A DNA stretch of 64,000 nucleotides from assembly GCA_022773585.1 (NCBI GenBank), contig JALEZZ010000037.1:27668-91667 (forward strand). The letters run 5' to 3'. Under the pieces are notes generated by a model. It saw nothing but the letters and a program-made list of their open reading frames with translations, was not told where the DNA came from and ran no database searches. Origin of the DNA: Selenomonas sp. (GTDB lineage: Bacteria; Bacillota; Negativicutes; Selenomonadales; Selenomonadaceae). Within the stretch, counting starts at the first letter, position 1. The number at the start of each line of letters is the position of its first letter. The position numbers and the translations under genes are program-made. This document shows, piece after piece, positions 9,331 through 19,078 of this stretch.

Positions 9331-10437
9331 ATGGATCAGAATGAAAGAAAAGAAGCCCTTGACAAAGCGCTCAAGGGCATAGAGAAAGATTTCGGCAAAG
9401 GCGCCATCATGCGACTCGGCGATGCGAAGGCGAACATGAACGTCGAGGTCATCCCGACGGGCATCCTGCCGCTCGACATCGCGCTCGGTGTCGGCGGCAT
9501 CCCGCGCGGCCGCATCATCGAGATCTATGGCCCGGAATCGTCGGGCAAGACGACGGTCACGCTGCACATGATTGCCGAGGCGCAGAAGAACGGCGGCATC
9601 GCGGCGTTCATCGATGCGGAGCATGCGCTCGACCCTGTCTATGCGCAGCACCTCGGCGTCGATATTGACAACCTGCTGATTTCGCAGCCGGACAGCGGCG
9701 AGCAGGCGCTCGACATCGTGGAGGCGCTCGTCCGCAGCGGCGCCATCGACCTCATCGTCGTCGACTCCGTCGCAGCGCTCGTGCCGAAAGCCGAAATCGA
9801 GGGCGAGATGGGCGACAGCAACGTCGGCCTGCATGCCCGCCTCATGAGCAAGGCCATGCGCAAGCTCACGGGCATCATGAGCAAGATGCGGACGGCCGTC
9901 GTCTTCATCAACCAGATTCGCGAGAAGGTCGGCGTCATGTTCGGCAACCCCGAGACGACGACGGGCGGCCGCGCGCTGAAGTTCTATGCGTCCGTGCGTC
10001 TCGACGTGCGCCGCGTCGAGGGCATCAAGCAAGGGCAGGAGTTCATCGGCAACCGCACGCGCATCAAGGTCGTCAAGAACAAGGTCGCGCCGCCGTTCAA
10101 GCAGGCGGAGTTCGACATCATGTACGGCGAGGGCGTCTCGAAGCTTTCGTGCGTCCTCGACATGGCCGTCGATCTCGACATCGTCGACAAGAGCGGTGCC
10201 TGGTTCTCGTATGGCGGCACGCGCCTCGGTCAGGGCAAGGAAAACGCGAAGAAGACCATCGCCGAGACGCCGGGCATGCAGGAAGAGCTGGAACAGAAAG
10301 TCCGCGAAAAGCTCATGAACAATGAGGATGCGGACGGCAAGGACAAAAACGATGCCAAGGATGCCAAAGGCAAGGGCGCGAAGGACGCTGCGACGGATCA
10401 CGCTGCTGCCGAAGCTCCCGCAGGCGCTGACGCATGA
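9331..10437 (+). CDS. recA: Recombinase RecA
   Basis: A 368-residue DNA strand-exchange ATPase central to homologous recombination and the SOS response. Walker A is GPESSGKTT (from residue 67). Other hallmarks are [24 protein letters not shown] (Walker B), the L2-flanking [20 protein letters not shown] and [16 protein letters not shown]. The C-terminal tail is long and rich in Lys, Asp and Ala, typical of RecA regulatory tails. ATG 9331 follows AGAAAGGAACCTTC. No clear LexA operator was seen in the short upstream gap. It overlaps recX by four bases. Confidence 0.98.
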   Translation: MDQNERKEALDKALKGIEKDFGKGAIMRLGDAKANMNVEVIPTGILPLDIALGVGGIPRGRIIEIYGPESSGKTTVTLHMIAEAQKNGGIAAFIDAEHALDPVYAQHLGVDIDNLLISQPDSGEQALDIVEALVRSGAIDLIVVDSVAALVPKAEIEGEMGDSNVGLHARLMSKAMRKLTGIMSKMRTAVVFINQIREKVGVMFGNPETTTGGRALKFYASVRLDVRRVEGIKQGQEFIGNRTRIKVVKNKVAPPFKQAEFDIMYGEGVSKLSCVLDMAVDLDIVDKSGAWFSYGGTRLGQGKENAKKTIAETPGMQEELEQKVREKLMNNEDADGKDKNDAKDAKGKGAKDAATDHAAAEAPAGADA

Positions 10438-10970
10438 CGCAGCGCATGGAGCTGCCGCCCGAAGAGGAGATTGGCGGGAAAAAGAAGGCGAAAGGCCCGA
10501 AGACGGCGCTGATGTACGCCGTCGACCTGCTCGCACGGCAGGAACAGAGCAGCGCGAAGCTTCGCGAAAAGCTCAAGCGCAAGAATTATGACGAGGAGGA
10601 AATCGAGGCGGCGCTCCAGCGCCTCATGGAACTGCATTACCTCGATGATGCCGGTGCCTGTCAGCGGCAGTTCGATTTTCTCTACGAGGAGAGCCGCAGC
10701 TCTGTGCGGCAGATCGTGGCAAAGCTCTTGCAGCGCGGTTTCGAGAGCTCGATGATAAAGAGCTGCATCCCGTCCGATACGTACGAGCGCGAGAAAGAAG
10801 CGGCACTCCGCGTGCTTTCGCTCAAATACCATCGGCCTGCCGACCCGCGCAAAATGATGGCGAACCTCTACCAGAAGGGCTTTGCCGTGGACGCCGCGCG
10901 GGCGGCCGTTGAAACATTTGCCGCACAGATGGCGGAGCGCCAGAATGGCGCAGAAGATGATGAAGGGTGA
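10434..10970 (+). CDS. recX: Regulatory protein RecX
   Basis: A 178-residue helical protein that binds RecA filaments and inhibits their activity. Three tandem three-helix RecX repeats are visible, with the first giving [23 protein letters not shown] and [20 protein letters not shown]. The start ATG overlaps the recA stop (ATGA), so translation is likely coupled, matching the common recA-recX order. Confidence 0.93.
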   Translation: MTQRMELPPEEEIGGKKKAKGPKTALMYAVDLLARQEQSSAKLREKLKRKNYDEEEIEAALQRLMELHYLDDAGACQRQFDFLYEESRSSVRQIVAKLLQRGFESSMIKSCIPSDTYEREKEAALRVLSLKYHRPADPRKMMANLYQKGFAVDAARAAVETFAAQMAERQNGAEDDEG

Positions 10971-10978
10971 TAACAAGT

Positions 10979-11449
10979 ATGGGAAATTTCAGTTTTGACA
11001 AGGAGAGCTTGCGGCAGAACTTCTTCACGACGGAGGGACGTCTGAATCGCAAAGCATTCATCCAACGCTTTTTCGGCGTCTCCATCTCGCTCGGCGTCTT
11101 TGCTTTCATCGTCTATGCGGCGCTCTATAATGGCACGGGCAGCAAGGACATCGCCGACAGCATTGCCATCTCGATTTCTGTCGTCGAGGCATTCATCGTC
11201 TACACGCTGATTGCGCGCCGTCTCCACGACCTCGGCTACGGCAAGGCGCTCGCCGTCATCTACCTCGTCTACGGCCTCACGCAGACGATGGTCATGAACT
11301 ACCTGACGGACAACTTCGAGCCCGGCAGCATGCCGATTTACGCCTATCAGATTCTTTCGACCTGCGTCATCATCTTCCTCGTCTGCCTCATGTTCATGAA
11401 GGGCGTCAAGGGAGAGAACCGCTTCGGCAAGGATCCGCTCGGCGAATGA
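10979..11449 (+). CDS. DUF805 family membrane protein
   Basis: A 156-residue inner-membrane protein. The family signatures are GRLNRKAF after a soluble N-terminus, ARRLHDLGYGK between helices, and the terminal KGVKGENRFGKDPLG. Four hydrophobic segments are visible. No biochemical function is established for DUF805. The GTG at 10967 was rejected because GAAGGG directly abuts it; ATG 10979 is spaced better. The gene follows recX by 8 bp and ends at a bidirectional terminator. Confidence 0.85.
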   Translation: MGNFSFDKESLRQNFFTTEGRLNRKAFIQRFFGVSISLGVFAFIVYAALYNGTGSKDIADSIAISISVVEAFIVYTLIARRLHDLGYGKALAVIYLVYGLTQTMVMNYLTDNFEPGSMPIYAYQILSTCVIIFLVCLMFMKGVKGENRFGKDPLGE

Positions 11450-11458
11450 AAAAGTTAT

Positions 11459-11504
11459 AAAAATAGCGGCTGCACACCAGTTGTGGTGTGCAGCCGCTAT
11501 TTTT
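11459..11504. terminator. Bidirectional Rho-independent terminator
   Basis: A perfect 21-bp stem with a GTTG loop is bordered by A-run and T-run ends (AAAAATAGCGGCTGCACACC pairing with its complement). It sits between convergent genes (the DUF805 gene and trpD) and can stop transcription from both sides. Confidence 0.95.
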
Positions 11505-11511
11505 ATGCCAC

Positions 11512-12525
11512 TCACTGCGACAGCTTTGCAAATTCGTCGACTTTCTGGAGTGCCGCGCCGCTCTTGATGAGGGCGCGGGCTTTTTCGATGCCTTCGGCGA
11601 TGCTTGCCGCTTTGCCGCCGAGGTAGATGGCGGCGCCGGCGTTGAGGAGGACGATGTCGGTCTTCGGGCCCTGCGCGCCCGAGAGGATGTCGCGCGTGAC
11701 TTTGGCATTCTCGGCCGGCGTGCCGCCGACGATGTCCTTCTTCTCGCAGCGTGTGAAGCCGAAATCTTCCGGCTTCACGGTGTAGCGCTTGAACCAGCCG
11801 TCCTTGAATTCGCAGATGCTCGTCGGGGCGCTCATGGAGAGTTCATCCAGGCAGTCCTGTCCATAGATGACCATGCCGCGCGTGACGCCGAGGTCGATGA
11901 GGACATTGGCGAGCGGCTCGAGCAGCGCTTCGTCGTAGACGCCGAGCAGCATCGTCTTCGGGCGCGCCGGGTTCGTCAGAGGGCCGAGGATGTTGAAGAC
12001 CGTGCGGATGCCGAGCTCCTTGCGGATGGCGCCGACGTATTTCATCGACGCATGGTATTTCTGCGCGAACATGAAGCAGATGTTGATTTTGTCCAAGAGT
12101 TCGACGCATTTTTCCGGCGCGAGGTCGAGGTTGACGCCGAGCGCTTCGAGGCAGTCCGCTGCGCCCGATTTCGACGATGCCGCACGGTTGCCGTGCTTTG
12201 CGACTTTGATGCCAGCAGCTGCGATGATGAAGGAAGCCGTCGTCGAGATGTTGATGCTGCCCGCATGGTCGCCGCCCGTGCCGACGATGTCGAGCACGTC
12301 GAACGCATGCTCGACCTTCGTCGCGTGGTCGCGCATGGCGGCCGCCGAACCCGAGATTTCGGCGATGGTCTCGGCTTTCGTGCTCTTCGTCGAGAGCGCG
12401 GCGAGGTAGGCGGCGTTCTGCACCTGGCTCGTCTTGCCGCTCATGATCTCGTTCATGACGGTGTAGGCTTCGTCATACGTGAGGTCTTCCTTGCTGACGA
12501 CTTTCTTGATGGCTTCTTCAATCAT
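11512..12525 (-). CDS. trpD: Anthranilate phosphoribosyltransferase
   Basis: A 337-residue enzyme transferring the phosphoribosyl group of PRPP to anthranilate in tryptophan synthesis. The PRPP loop [15 protein letters not shown], the [18 protein letters not shown] segment and GPLTNPARP are diagnostic. The glycosyltransferase family 3 N-terminal helix domain covers residues 1-70. The start ATG at 12525 lies behind AAAGGAGAGATCTGC. The gene stands alone, outside any trp operon in this window, and has its own promoter and a terminator-like hairpin in its leader, suggesting attenuation control. Confidence 0.95.
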   Translation of the reverse strand: MIEEAIKKVVSKEDLTYDEAYTVMNEIMSGKTSQVQNAAYLAALSTKSTKAETIAEISGSAAAMRDHATKVEHAFDVLDIVGTGGDHAGSINISTTASFIIAAAGIKVAKHGNRAASSKSGAADCLEALGVNLDLAPEKCVELLDKINICFMFAQKYHASMKYVGAIRKELGIRTVFNILGPLTNPARPKTMLLGVYDEALLEPLANVLIDLGVTRGMVIYGQDCLDELSMSAPTSICEFKDGWFKRYTVKPEDFGFTRCEKKDIVGGTPAENAKVTRDILSGAQGPKTDIVLLNAGAAIYLGGKAASIAEGIEKARALIKSGAALQKVDEFAKLSQ

Positions 12526-12552
12526 GCAGATCTCTCCTTTTGCCAAGGGGCA

Positions 12553-12587
12553 TCAAAAATCCCCGGCAGTCTCAGAAACTGCCGGGG
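12553..12587 (-). terminator. Attenuator-like hairpin in the trpD leader
   Basis: On the minus strand the leader contains CCCCGGCAGT - loop - ACTGCCGGGG followed by ATTTTTG, a textbook intrinsic terminator. It lies between the promoter and the trpD ribosome site, 28 bases before the start codon. A second GGCAGTTTC copy immediately upstream could compete for pairing. Confidence 0.75.
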
Positions 12588-12633
12588 ACGAAACTGCCGC
12601 TTGGGTATCAATAACATCTTTGTTCTTCTGATA

Positions 12634-12662
12634 AGGATAGCACGAGGAAACAGACTTGTCAA
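12634..12662 (-). promoter_or_regulatory. Sigma-70-type promoter for trpD
   Basis: Minus-strand -35 TTGACA (12657-12662), a 17-base spacer and -10 TATCCT (12634-12639). The -35 box is a perfect consensus. Confidence 0.7.
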
Positions 12663-12774
12663 GATGACAGCAGGACGTTTGTTTTTTAAGTTGAATATGT
12701 CAACGATTCGGGCCTTTCGAACTCATTATAAGCAAATACGCCCCAAGAATCTTAAAAGAAATAGAAATTCATTG

Positions 12775-12804
12775 TTGATATTGGTTGTGTTATGTGTATA
12801 TAAT
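12775..12804 (+). promoter_or_regulatory. Sigma-70-type promoter upstream of the porin region
   Basis: -35 TTGATA (12775-12780), an 18-base spacer and a perfect -10 TATAAT (12799-12804). It would give a leader of about 320 bases before the porin-like start, or originally served the degraded reading frame at 12870-13079. The region 12663-12869 is AT-richer than its surroundings and holds no other gene that I can see. Confidence 0.6.
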
Positions 12805-12869
12805 GTTCTTAGGAATAAAAAGACAGGTCATAAAAACTCGGGGGCGCAGAATATGAAGTAGTTGGATGA

Positions 12870-13079
12870 TATAAGAGACAACAACGGCAGGAGAACGTCA
12901 AGGTACGCCAGAAATTAGGATGGAATTCCCAGTACACCGAGAAACAAATGGAAACCGAATGTGATACGGTCTCAGATTTTGAATGAAATGCCACAGAACT
13001 CCCTGTTGAATCCGCTGAGGGGCAGGCGTATAATGTTTATGAAAAGTATACAGTTGAGATGAAAACGGTCTCTTTTTGA
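12870..13079 (+). pseudogene. Possible degraded coding remnant
   Basis: One frame runs from 12870 to a TGA at 13077-13079 with a single internal TGA at 12984. It has no start codon or ribosome site that would suit it. The translation before the internal stop is Gln/Glu/Lys rich; after it comes NATELPVESAEGQAYNVYEK, which reads like real protein. I recognise no family. It sits in a 450 bp AT-richer stretch between trpD and the porin. A chance frame is possible. Confidence 0.3.
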
Positions 13080-13126
13080 AGGATTGTCAGATTTACGGAT
13101 GATTCATAGATGAAAGGATGGAAGGC

Positions 13127-14362
13127 ATGAAGGATTGGAAGAAACAGGCAGCGGCGGCACTGGCCGTTTCACTGGACGCAGCGATGCCAGGCACGGCTCT
13201 GGCAGCAGAAGCCTCGAAGGCAGAGGATCAGGCGGCCGAGGTCGCGCAGATGAAGGAAGAGATCGCGACCTTGACCGCGCGCCTCAACGCGCTGGAAAAG
13301 CAGCTCGACGAAGCGCAGAAAGCTGGAAAGTCCGATGACAAGGACAAAGCGGAAAAGAAGAAGGGCGCTTCGGAGCTCCAGTGGTCGGGCTCGACGAAGA
13401 TGGGCTACATGTATAACTAGGACAAGAAGGGTTCGGCAAAGGCTGAGATACGTCTCAAGGCCAAGACGAAGGTCGATGATACCTATGATGTGGCGTTCGG
13501 CCTGAAATTCAAATCGACATCTGAGGAACCGGTACCGGCGACAATCGATCCGAATGACCCGAAGCGGGTCCGCGATGGCCATGCGTCGGAGAAGAACAAG
13601 GTCAAGCTCGACGAGGCATCCATCGGTCGCGCCTTCGGCCCTGTCTACCTCAAGGCTGGCGTCCAGACGGCGACAGTCGGCGAGGGTCTCTGGATTGGCA
13701 AGAGCAGCCTGAACATCTTTTCGGGCAAGTACGACATGACGCCGCGCGATTCACTGTTCTTCGGCTATGGCCGCGACTCGCAGGATTACCTCGCAGAAAA
13801 CGAGAAGACGCAGTCGCGTCTCTTGAAGTTCGTCGATTACCAGCATCATTTCGGCAACGACGCGATGGCAGGCATCTATCTCGGCGCGCAGCAGCCGGAT
13901 CGCTATCTCGGCGTGTATGGCGAGACGCCGCTCATCGGCAAGCTCAGCCTTGCGGGCGAGTTCGTCCATAACACGAATACGAACAAGCCGGAAGAGAATC
14001 ACAACCATTATGGATATGTGTATCGTGGCTCGAAATCCGACACGGACGGCTATTTCTTGAGCCTTGCCTATGGACAGGCGAAGAAGAAAGGCGACTTCCG
14101 CGCGGCCGTCAACTATTTCAACGTCGATCAGAACCTCTTCATGGATGACGGATATACCGCATTCGATGACTATGTGACGAATGACGGCCTGCTCGGCTTC
14201 GGCCTCGTGCTCGATTACATGACGAGCGACCACACGAAGCTTTCGCTCGAGCGCTATTGGGCGCATACGAAGCCTGTGGCTGGAAATGTCGATCGTGACG
14301 GCAACGAGCTTCCTGAATCGCCGTATTATACGACGTATGTGAAGTTCACGTCGAAATTCTGA
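13127..14362 (+). pseudogene. Porin-like outer-membrane beta-barrel gene interrupted by an in-frame TAG
   Basis: The frame starts at ATG 13127 (AAAGGATGG upstream) with a signal peptide ending in GTALA-AEA. A Glu/Lys/Gln-rich coiled-coil segment follows (VAQMKEEIATLTARLNALEK), then the first barrel strand LQWSGSTKMGYMYN and a TAG at 13418-13420. The same frame continues directly with DKKGSAKAEIRLKAKTKVDD and goes on to 14362 as alternating barrel strands, ending in [10 protein letters not shown] with a terminal Phe as in outer-membrane proteins. An Asp sits in the hydrophobic core of the signal peptide (AVSLDAAMPG), which is unusual. Either the gene is decaying, the TAG is suppressed, or it is a sequencing error. 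The full length would be 411 residues. No SLH domain is seen. Confidence 0.75.
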
Positions 14363-14396
14363 TGGAGGATTTGTTGTTTTTGAGAGAAGGATGATC

Positions 14397-15425
14397 ATGG
14401 GAAATCGTTCGAAGAAAGTTGTATGCGGTGCTGCCTTTCTGGCAGCGGGGCTCTGGATGGCGCAGGGAAGTGCGCCGATGGCGCTGCCGGCAGAAGCGGC
14501 GGCGCGGCCGGGGCATCTCGTGGAGCAGGAGCAGCCGGCGGATTTTGAAGGCTTTGTCTGGCGCATCGACAGCGAGGGCAAAGAGCTGCCGCGCAATTTC
14601 CGCACGTCGGAGGGCGCTTTCCAGGCACCGGACGAGAAGTATCAGCTCGATGCTTCGTATCAGCCGTCGCGGAAAGGCCTCGACACGCTTCGCGCCTCGG
14701 GCAGCGCGCAGTGCTCGCCTGAGGAGATGAAGGCGCTCTATCAGGAACTCAGGAGGCATACGGACGGCCCGATTTATGACATCGACCTGCGGCAGGAGTC
14801 GCATGGCTATCTCGATGGCACGGCCGTGAGCTGGTATGGCGAGCGTGACTGGGCGAACCTCGGCAAGAGCCGGCACGCGGCGCTGAGCGACGAAGCAAAG
14901 CGTCTCAAGGCGGCGGTCGGCAAGATGGTCTATATGGCAGAGCTCGGAAAGGACAAGCTGCCGGTCGGCGGCAAGGTCGTGCGCGTGCAGCAGGCGGAGA
15001 ACGAGCAGCAGGTCGCCGAGGCCGCAGGCTTCCGCTATTTCCGCATCACAGCGACGGATCATGTCTGGCCGAGCGAAGAGAACATCGACCGCTTCATTGC
15101 ATTCTATCGTACGCTGCCGAAAGATGCCTGGCTGCATTTCCATTGCGAGGCCGGCGTCGGCCGCACGACGGCGTATCTCGACATGTACGACATGATGCGC
15201 AATCCGGACGTTTCTTTCAAGGACATCACGTATCGCCAGCACGAGCTTGGCGGTTTCTACTATGGCCCGTATAACGTGAAGCCGAAGACGGGCAAGGACG
15301 ACTGGAAGCAGGCGTATTACCTCGACAAGGCGGCCATGATGCAGAAATTCTATGAATACGTGCAGGCGAACCGTGCGACGGGCTACGAGACGAGCTGGTC
15401 TTCGTGGCTGAAGGCGCAGAAATAA
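14397..15425 (+). CDS. Exported PTP-like cysteine phytase (myo-inositol phosphatase)
   Basis: A 342-residue protein with a signal peptide ([15 protein letters not shown], cleavage likely near PAEAAA) and the active-site loop [14 protein letters not shown]. This HCxxGxGRT P-loop is that of the protein-tyrosine-phosphatase-like phytases known from Selenomonas ruminantium and Mitsuokella. The preceding [18 protein letters not shown] supplies the WPD-like general-acid Asp. It would remove phosphates from inositol hexakisphosphate outside the cytoplasm. It has one catalytic domain, not a tandem pair. ATG 14397 is preferred to ATG 14391, which abuts the AGAGAAGG site. It lies 34 bp downstream of the porin-like gene. 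Confidence 0.88.
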   Translation: MGNRSKKVVCGAAFLAAGLWMAQGSAPMALPAEAAARPGHLVEQEQPADFEGFVWRIDSEGKELPRNFRTSEGAFQAPDEKYQLDASYQPSRKGLDTLRASGSAQCSPEEMKALYQELRRHTDGPIYDIDLRQESHGYLDGTAVSWYGERDWANLGKSRHAALSDEAKRLKAAVGKMVYMAELGKDKLPVGGKVVRVQQAENEQQVAEAAGFRYFRITATDHVWPSEENIDRFIAFYRTLPKDAWLHFHCEAGVGRTTAYLDMYDMMRNPDVSFKDITYRQHELGGFYYGPYNVKPKTGKDDWKQAYYLDKAAMMQKFYEYVQANRATGYETSWSSWLKAQK

Positions 15426-15476
15426 AAGGAAAGGCAGATGACATCGAATGAAATGGTTTGATGATATGCGGTTTCG

Positions 15477-17168
15477 TTGAAGATTCTGGCATTGGTGGTG
15501 ATTGCGGCCATCGCGCTGTTTTCCGTCGGCTACACGGGCTACAGCATGCTGGATGCCTCGAACTACCGCATGAGCAAGATGTACAACCAGAAGCTCAAGA
15601 ACGTGCAGATGCTCGGCGAGCTCAAGTACTTCATGCGCGATATGCAGGTGCATGAGCTGAACCTCGCTGACAGCACGGATTCGGCTTTGCAGGAGAAGAA
15701 CCGTAAGACCATCGAGAGCATCAATGACCGTTTCCATCAGACGATGGATGCGTACAAGGACAATACGAAGGGGCTCGATGGTGTCGAGGAACGCGTGCAA
15801 GACATCGAGTCGAACTGGGAGAAGTTCTACCAGACGGGCAAGAAGATCGATGCGCTGGCAAAGGACGGCAAGACAGACGAGGCGCGTGCGCTCTATTATG
15901 ACGAAGGCCAGAAGAACAGCTCAGCTGTCGGCAATCCAGTCAAAGAACTCCTCGAGATGACGAACACGAATGCCGAGGACGTCTACAACCGCAATCTCAA
16001 GAAAGCGGGTGAGGCAACGCGCAACATGCTGATCGAGGGCGTCATCGCGCTCGTCATCCTCGTCGTCATCTCGCAGCTCATCGGTCGCGGTATCACGGCG
16101 CCGCTTTATGAGATGAAGCGCGCCTGCGAGCGTCTGCGCGATGGTGATTTCCGCGAGAGCGAGCGGCGCATCGTGCGCGGCGACGAGTTCGGCGAGATGG
16201 CCGCGACCGTCGCTGAGATGCGTACGAGCATCGGCAAGCTCATGCGCAGCACGAATGATTCGGCGCAGCAGATCGCGGCGGCAAGCGAGGAGCTCACGGC
16301 GAGTTCGGCGCAGTCGGCGCAGGCGTCCGAACAGGTGGCGCAGTCCGTGCAGCGCGCAGCAAATGCCGTGACGCAACAGGAGAAGGAAGTGCAGGCGTCA
16401 TCGGAAGCTGTCGCAGGCGTCAGTACGGCCGTCGACAAGATGCACGAGCAGGCAACGCGTGTCGCGGCACATGCATCGGAGGCGCATGACCGTGCGGCTG
16501 CAGGCGGCACGGCCATCAAAGATTCTTCGGTCGGACGCATCCAGAACGCTGCGACGACCGTGCAGCAGTCGGCGCAGATTGTCGACAAGCTTGGCGACAA
16601 CTCGAAGGAAATCGGCAAGATTGTCGAGACGATTTCGAGCATTGCCGAGCAGACGAACCTTCTTGCGCTTAATGCCGCCATCGAGGCGGCGCGCGCAGGC
16701 GAGGCGGGCCGTGGCTTCTCCGTCGTTGCTGACGAGGTGCGCAAGCTCGCCGAGGAATCGGCCGAGGCCGCCCAGCGCATCGCGGCGTTGATCGAGACCA
16801 TCCAGAAGGATACGGCTGAAGCGGTCACATCGATGAAGGAGGGCAGCGATGCCGTCGCCGATGGTGCCAGCTCCGTCGAGCAGCTCCGCGAGGTCTTCGA
16901 CGAGATCCGCGTCTTCGTCGATGGCGTCTCGAAAGAGGCCAGCAACATGGCGCGGGAAATCAAGGAAGTCAACAATCAGGCGGGCGACATCTCGGGACAG
17001 GTGCAGCAGGTCGAAGCACAGGGCCGCACGGTCTCGGACGAGATGGAGAATGTCTCGGCCGCGACGGAAGAGCAGTCGGCATCCGCAAGCGAGATTGCGA
17101 AGGCGAGCGATGCACTCTCGAACCTCGCGCAGGGACTCCAGAATTCTCTCGCAAAATTCGAATACTAA
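15477..17168 (+). CDS. Methyl-accepting chemotaxis protein, N-terminus apparently frameshifted
   Basis: A 563-residue chemoreceptor. The first helix ([19 protein letters not shown]) is followed by a four-helix-bundle sensor to about residue 180, a second membrane helix ([15 protein letters not shown]), HAMP, and the signalling domain with its hairpin tip [20 protein letters not shown]. It relays ligand binding to CheA/CheW. The only start in frame is a TTG at 15477 without a ribosome site. In the next frame, ATG 15448 gives [10 protein letters not shown] and then a stop; adding one T at about 15477 would join it to LKILALVV, a typical receptor start. A one-base deletion is therefore likely. 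A terminator follows. Confidence 0.85.
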   Translation: MKILALVVIAAIALFSVGYTGYSMLDASNYRMSKMYNQKLKNVQMLGELKYFMRDMQVHELNLADSTDSALQEKNRKTIESINDRFHQTMDAYKDNTKGLDGVEERVQDIESNWEKFYQTGKKIDALAKDGKTDEARALYYDEGQKNSSAVGNPVKELLEMTNTNAEDVYNRNLKKAGEATRNMLIEGVIALVILVVISQLIGRGITAPLYEMKRACERLRDGDFRESERRIVRGDEFGEMAATVAEMRTSIGKLMRSTNDSAQQIAAASEELTASSAQSAQASEQVAQSVQRAANAVTQQEKEVQASSEAVAGVSTAVDKMHEQATRVAAHASEAHDRAAAGGTAIKDSSVGRIQNAATTVQQSAQIVDKLGDNSKEIGKIVETISSIAEQTNLLALNAAIEAARAGEAGRGFSVVADEVRKLAEESAEAAQRIAALIETIQKDTAEAVTSMKEGSDAVADGASSVEQLREVFDEIRVFVDGVSKEASNMAREIKEVNNQAGDISGQVQQVEAQGRTVSDEMENVSAATEEQSASASEIAKASDALSNLAQGLQNSLAKFEY

Positions 17169-17191
17169 TCTACGAATCTATGGATTACAGT

Positions 17192-17227
17192 GGCAGGCAC
17201 ATCTTTGCGGATGCGCCTGCCTTTTTT
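17192..17227 (+). terminator. Rho-independent terminator
   Basis: The stem GGCAGGC / GCCTGCC, with inner pairing around CATCTTTGCGGATG, is followed by TTTTTT. It ends the chemoreceptor transcript. Confidence 0.85.
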
Positions 17228-17249
17228 CATTTCCTTTTCTGTTGCGGTG

Positions 17250-17258
17250 TGCTATAAT
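17250..17258 (+). promoter_or_regulatory. Extended -10 promoter element for guaA
   Basis: TGCTATAAT matches the extended -10 consensus (TGnTATAAT) about 43 bases before the guaA start. No convincing -35 is visible, which extended -10 promoters tolerate. The leader is too short for a purine riboswitch. Confidence 0.6.
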
Positions 17259-17300
17259 TTTTCGTAGATTCACGGTCATTTCGAGGGAGGAACAAAACCA

Positions 17301-18854
17301 TTGAGCAAGCCTGCAAACGAACTCATTCTGGTGCTGGATTTCGGCGGCCAGTACAACCAGCTCATCGCGCGCCGCGTGCGTGAGGATCATGTCTACTGCG
17401 AAGTGCATCCGAACACGATGCCGCTCGAGAAGATCCGCGCGATGGCGCCGAAGGGCATCATCCTGACGGGCGGCCCGAACAGTGTATATAAGGAAGATTC
17501 TGCGACGTGCAGCGAGGAGCTCTTCCATCTCGGCATCCCCGTGCTCGGCATCTGCTATGGCTCGCAGCTCATGGCGCACCTCCTCGGCGGCAAGGTCGAG
17601 ACGGCACCGGCGAGCGAGTACGGCAAGACGGAGGTCGAGGTTACGGAGCGCGGGTCGAAGCTGTTCAAAGATGTCAGCGAGAAGACGATCTGCTGGATGA
17701 GTCATACGGACTACATCGCGAAAGCCCCGGAGGGCTTCACGGTCACGGCGAAGACGCCGGTCTGCCCGGTCGCCGCGATGGAGAATGCAGCCGAAAAGCT
17801 CTATGCGACGCAGTTCCATCCCGAAGTCATGCACACGGCCGAGGGGAAGACGATGCTCAAGAACTTCGTCTATGATGTCTGCGGCTGCAAGGGCGACTGG
17901 AAGATGGATTCCTTCGTCAAGACGACGGTTGCCGAGCTCAAGGAGAAAATCGGCACGGGCCGTGCGCTTTGCGCGCTCTCGGGCGGCGTCGATTCATCTG
18001 TCGCGGCCGTGCTGCTCTCGAAAGCCATCGGCAAGCAGCTGACGTGCGTCTTCGTCGACCACGGCCTGCTCCGAAAGAACGAGGGTGACGAGGTCGAAGC
18101 TGTCTTTGGCCCCGATGGCCCGTATGATGTCAACTTCATCCGCGTCAATGCGAAAGACCGCTTCTATGCCAAGCTCAAGGGCGTCACGGAGCCGGAGAAA
18201 AAGCGCAAGATTATCGGCGAGGAATTCATCCGCGTCTTCGAGGAAGAAGCGAAGAAGATCGGCGCGGTCGATTATCTCGTGCAGGGCACGATTTATCCGG
18301 ACGTCATCGAGAGCGGCCTCGGCAAGTCGGCCGTCATCAAGAGCCACCACAATGTCGGCGGCCTGCCGGACTATGTCGATTTCAAGGAAATCGTCGAGCC
18401 GCTGCGCCTGCTGTTCAAGGATGAAGTGCGCGCGGTCGGCCGCGAGCTCGGCATCCCCGAGTACCTCGTGAACCGCCAGCCGTTCCCAGGCCCGGGCCTC
18501 GGCATCCGCATCATCGGCGAGGTCACGGAGGAAAAAGTCAAGATTGTGCAGGAAGCAGACGCCATCTATCGCGAGGAGGTTGCGAAGGCGGGCGCGGACA
18601 AAGGGCTCGGCCAGTATTTTGCGGCGCTCACGAACATGCGTTCCGTCGGTGTCATGGGCGACGGCCGCACGTATGATTACGCGATTGCACTGCGCGCTGT
18701 CGAGACGAGCGACTTCATGACGGCCGAGAGCGCGAAGCTGCCGTGGGAAGTTCTCTCCGTTGTCACGAGCCGCATCGTCAACGAGGTCAAGGGCGTCAAC
18801 CGCGTGCTCTACGATTGCACGGGCAAGCCGCCTGCGACGATCGAGTTTGAATGA
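17301..18854 (+). CDS. guaA: GMP synthase (glutamine-hydrolysing)
   Basis: A 517-residue enzyme converting XMP to GMP with glutamine and ATP. The class I amidotransferase domain comes first: [14 protein letters not shown], catalytic C85 in LGICYGSQ, and the His-Glu of QFHPEV. The ATP-pyrophosphatase follows with its P-loop [12 protein letters not shown] (around 225-236). The C-terminal dimerisation domain ends in [17 protein letters not shown], typical for GuaA. The start is TTG 17301, ten bases after GGGAGG. It is monocistronic here, with a repeat element downstream. Confidence 0.98.
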   Translation: MSKPANELILVLDFGGQYNQLIARRVREDHVYCEVHPNTMPLEKIRAMAPKGIILTGGPNSVYKEDSATCSEELFHLGIPVLGICYGSQLMAHLLGGKVETAPASEYGKTEVEVTERGSKLFKDVSEKTICWMSHTDYIAKAPEGFTVTAKTPVCPVAAMENAAEKLYATQFHPEVMHTAEGKTMLKNFVYDVCGCKGDWKMDSFVKTTVAELKEKIGTGRALCALSGGVDSSVAAVLLSKAIGKQLTCVFVDHGLLRKNEGDEVEAVFGPDGPYDVNFIRVNAKDRFYAKLKGVTEPEKKRKIIGEEFIRVFEEEAKKIGAVDYLVQGTIYPDVIESGLGKSAVIKSHHNVGGLPDYVDFKEIVEPLRLLFKDEVRAVGRELGIPEYLVNRQPFPGPGLGIRIIGEVTEEKVKIVQEADAIYREEVAKAGADKGLGQYFAALTNMRSVGVMGDGRTYDYAIALRAVETSDFMTAESAKLPWEVLSVVTSRIVNEVKGVNRVLYDCTGKPPATIEFE

Positions 18855-18887
18855 TTTGTGAGAGGGAGTTATTGCAATCAGTGACAT

Positions 18888-19057
18888 GGCTCCCCCTTTG
18901 GGGGAGCTGGCACCCGTAAGGGTGACTGAGAGGGTAGCGACGTTTGAGAATTTCGATACGTCGCTACCCTCTGCTCTGTATAAGCGACCACTAGGCGCTA
19001 AAGCGCCAAGTGTCTGCTTATCCGCCCCTTCGGGGCACCTCCCCCAACGGGGGAGGC
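18888..19057. repeat. Palindromic intergenic repeat (copy R3, 170 bp)
   Basis: The ends read GGCTCCCCCTTTGGGGGAGC and CCTCCCCCAACGGGGGAGGC. Inner arms GAGGGTAGCGACGT / CGTCGCTACCCTC form a hairpin, and a second small palindrome (TAAGC ... GCTTA around a GGCGCT/AGCGCC stem) lies beside it. It belongs to the same family as R1-R8 but has a different core. It fills the guaA-maf gap; the TATAAT at 19059 overlaps its right edge and could drive maf. Confidence 0.88.
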
Positions 19058-19078
19058 TTATAATATGGAGGGAATTGT

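Noticed and set aside
17169..17300. Purine riboswitch before guaA
   Set aside because: After the extended -10 the leader is only about 35 bases, too short for a riboswitch aptamer and expression platform.
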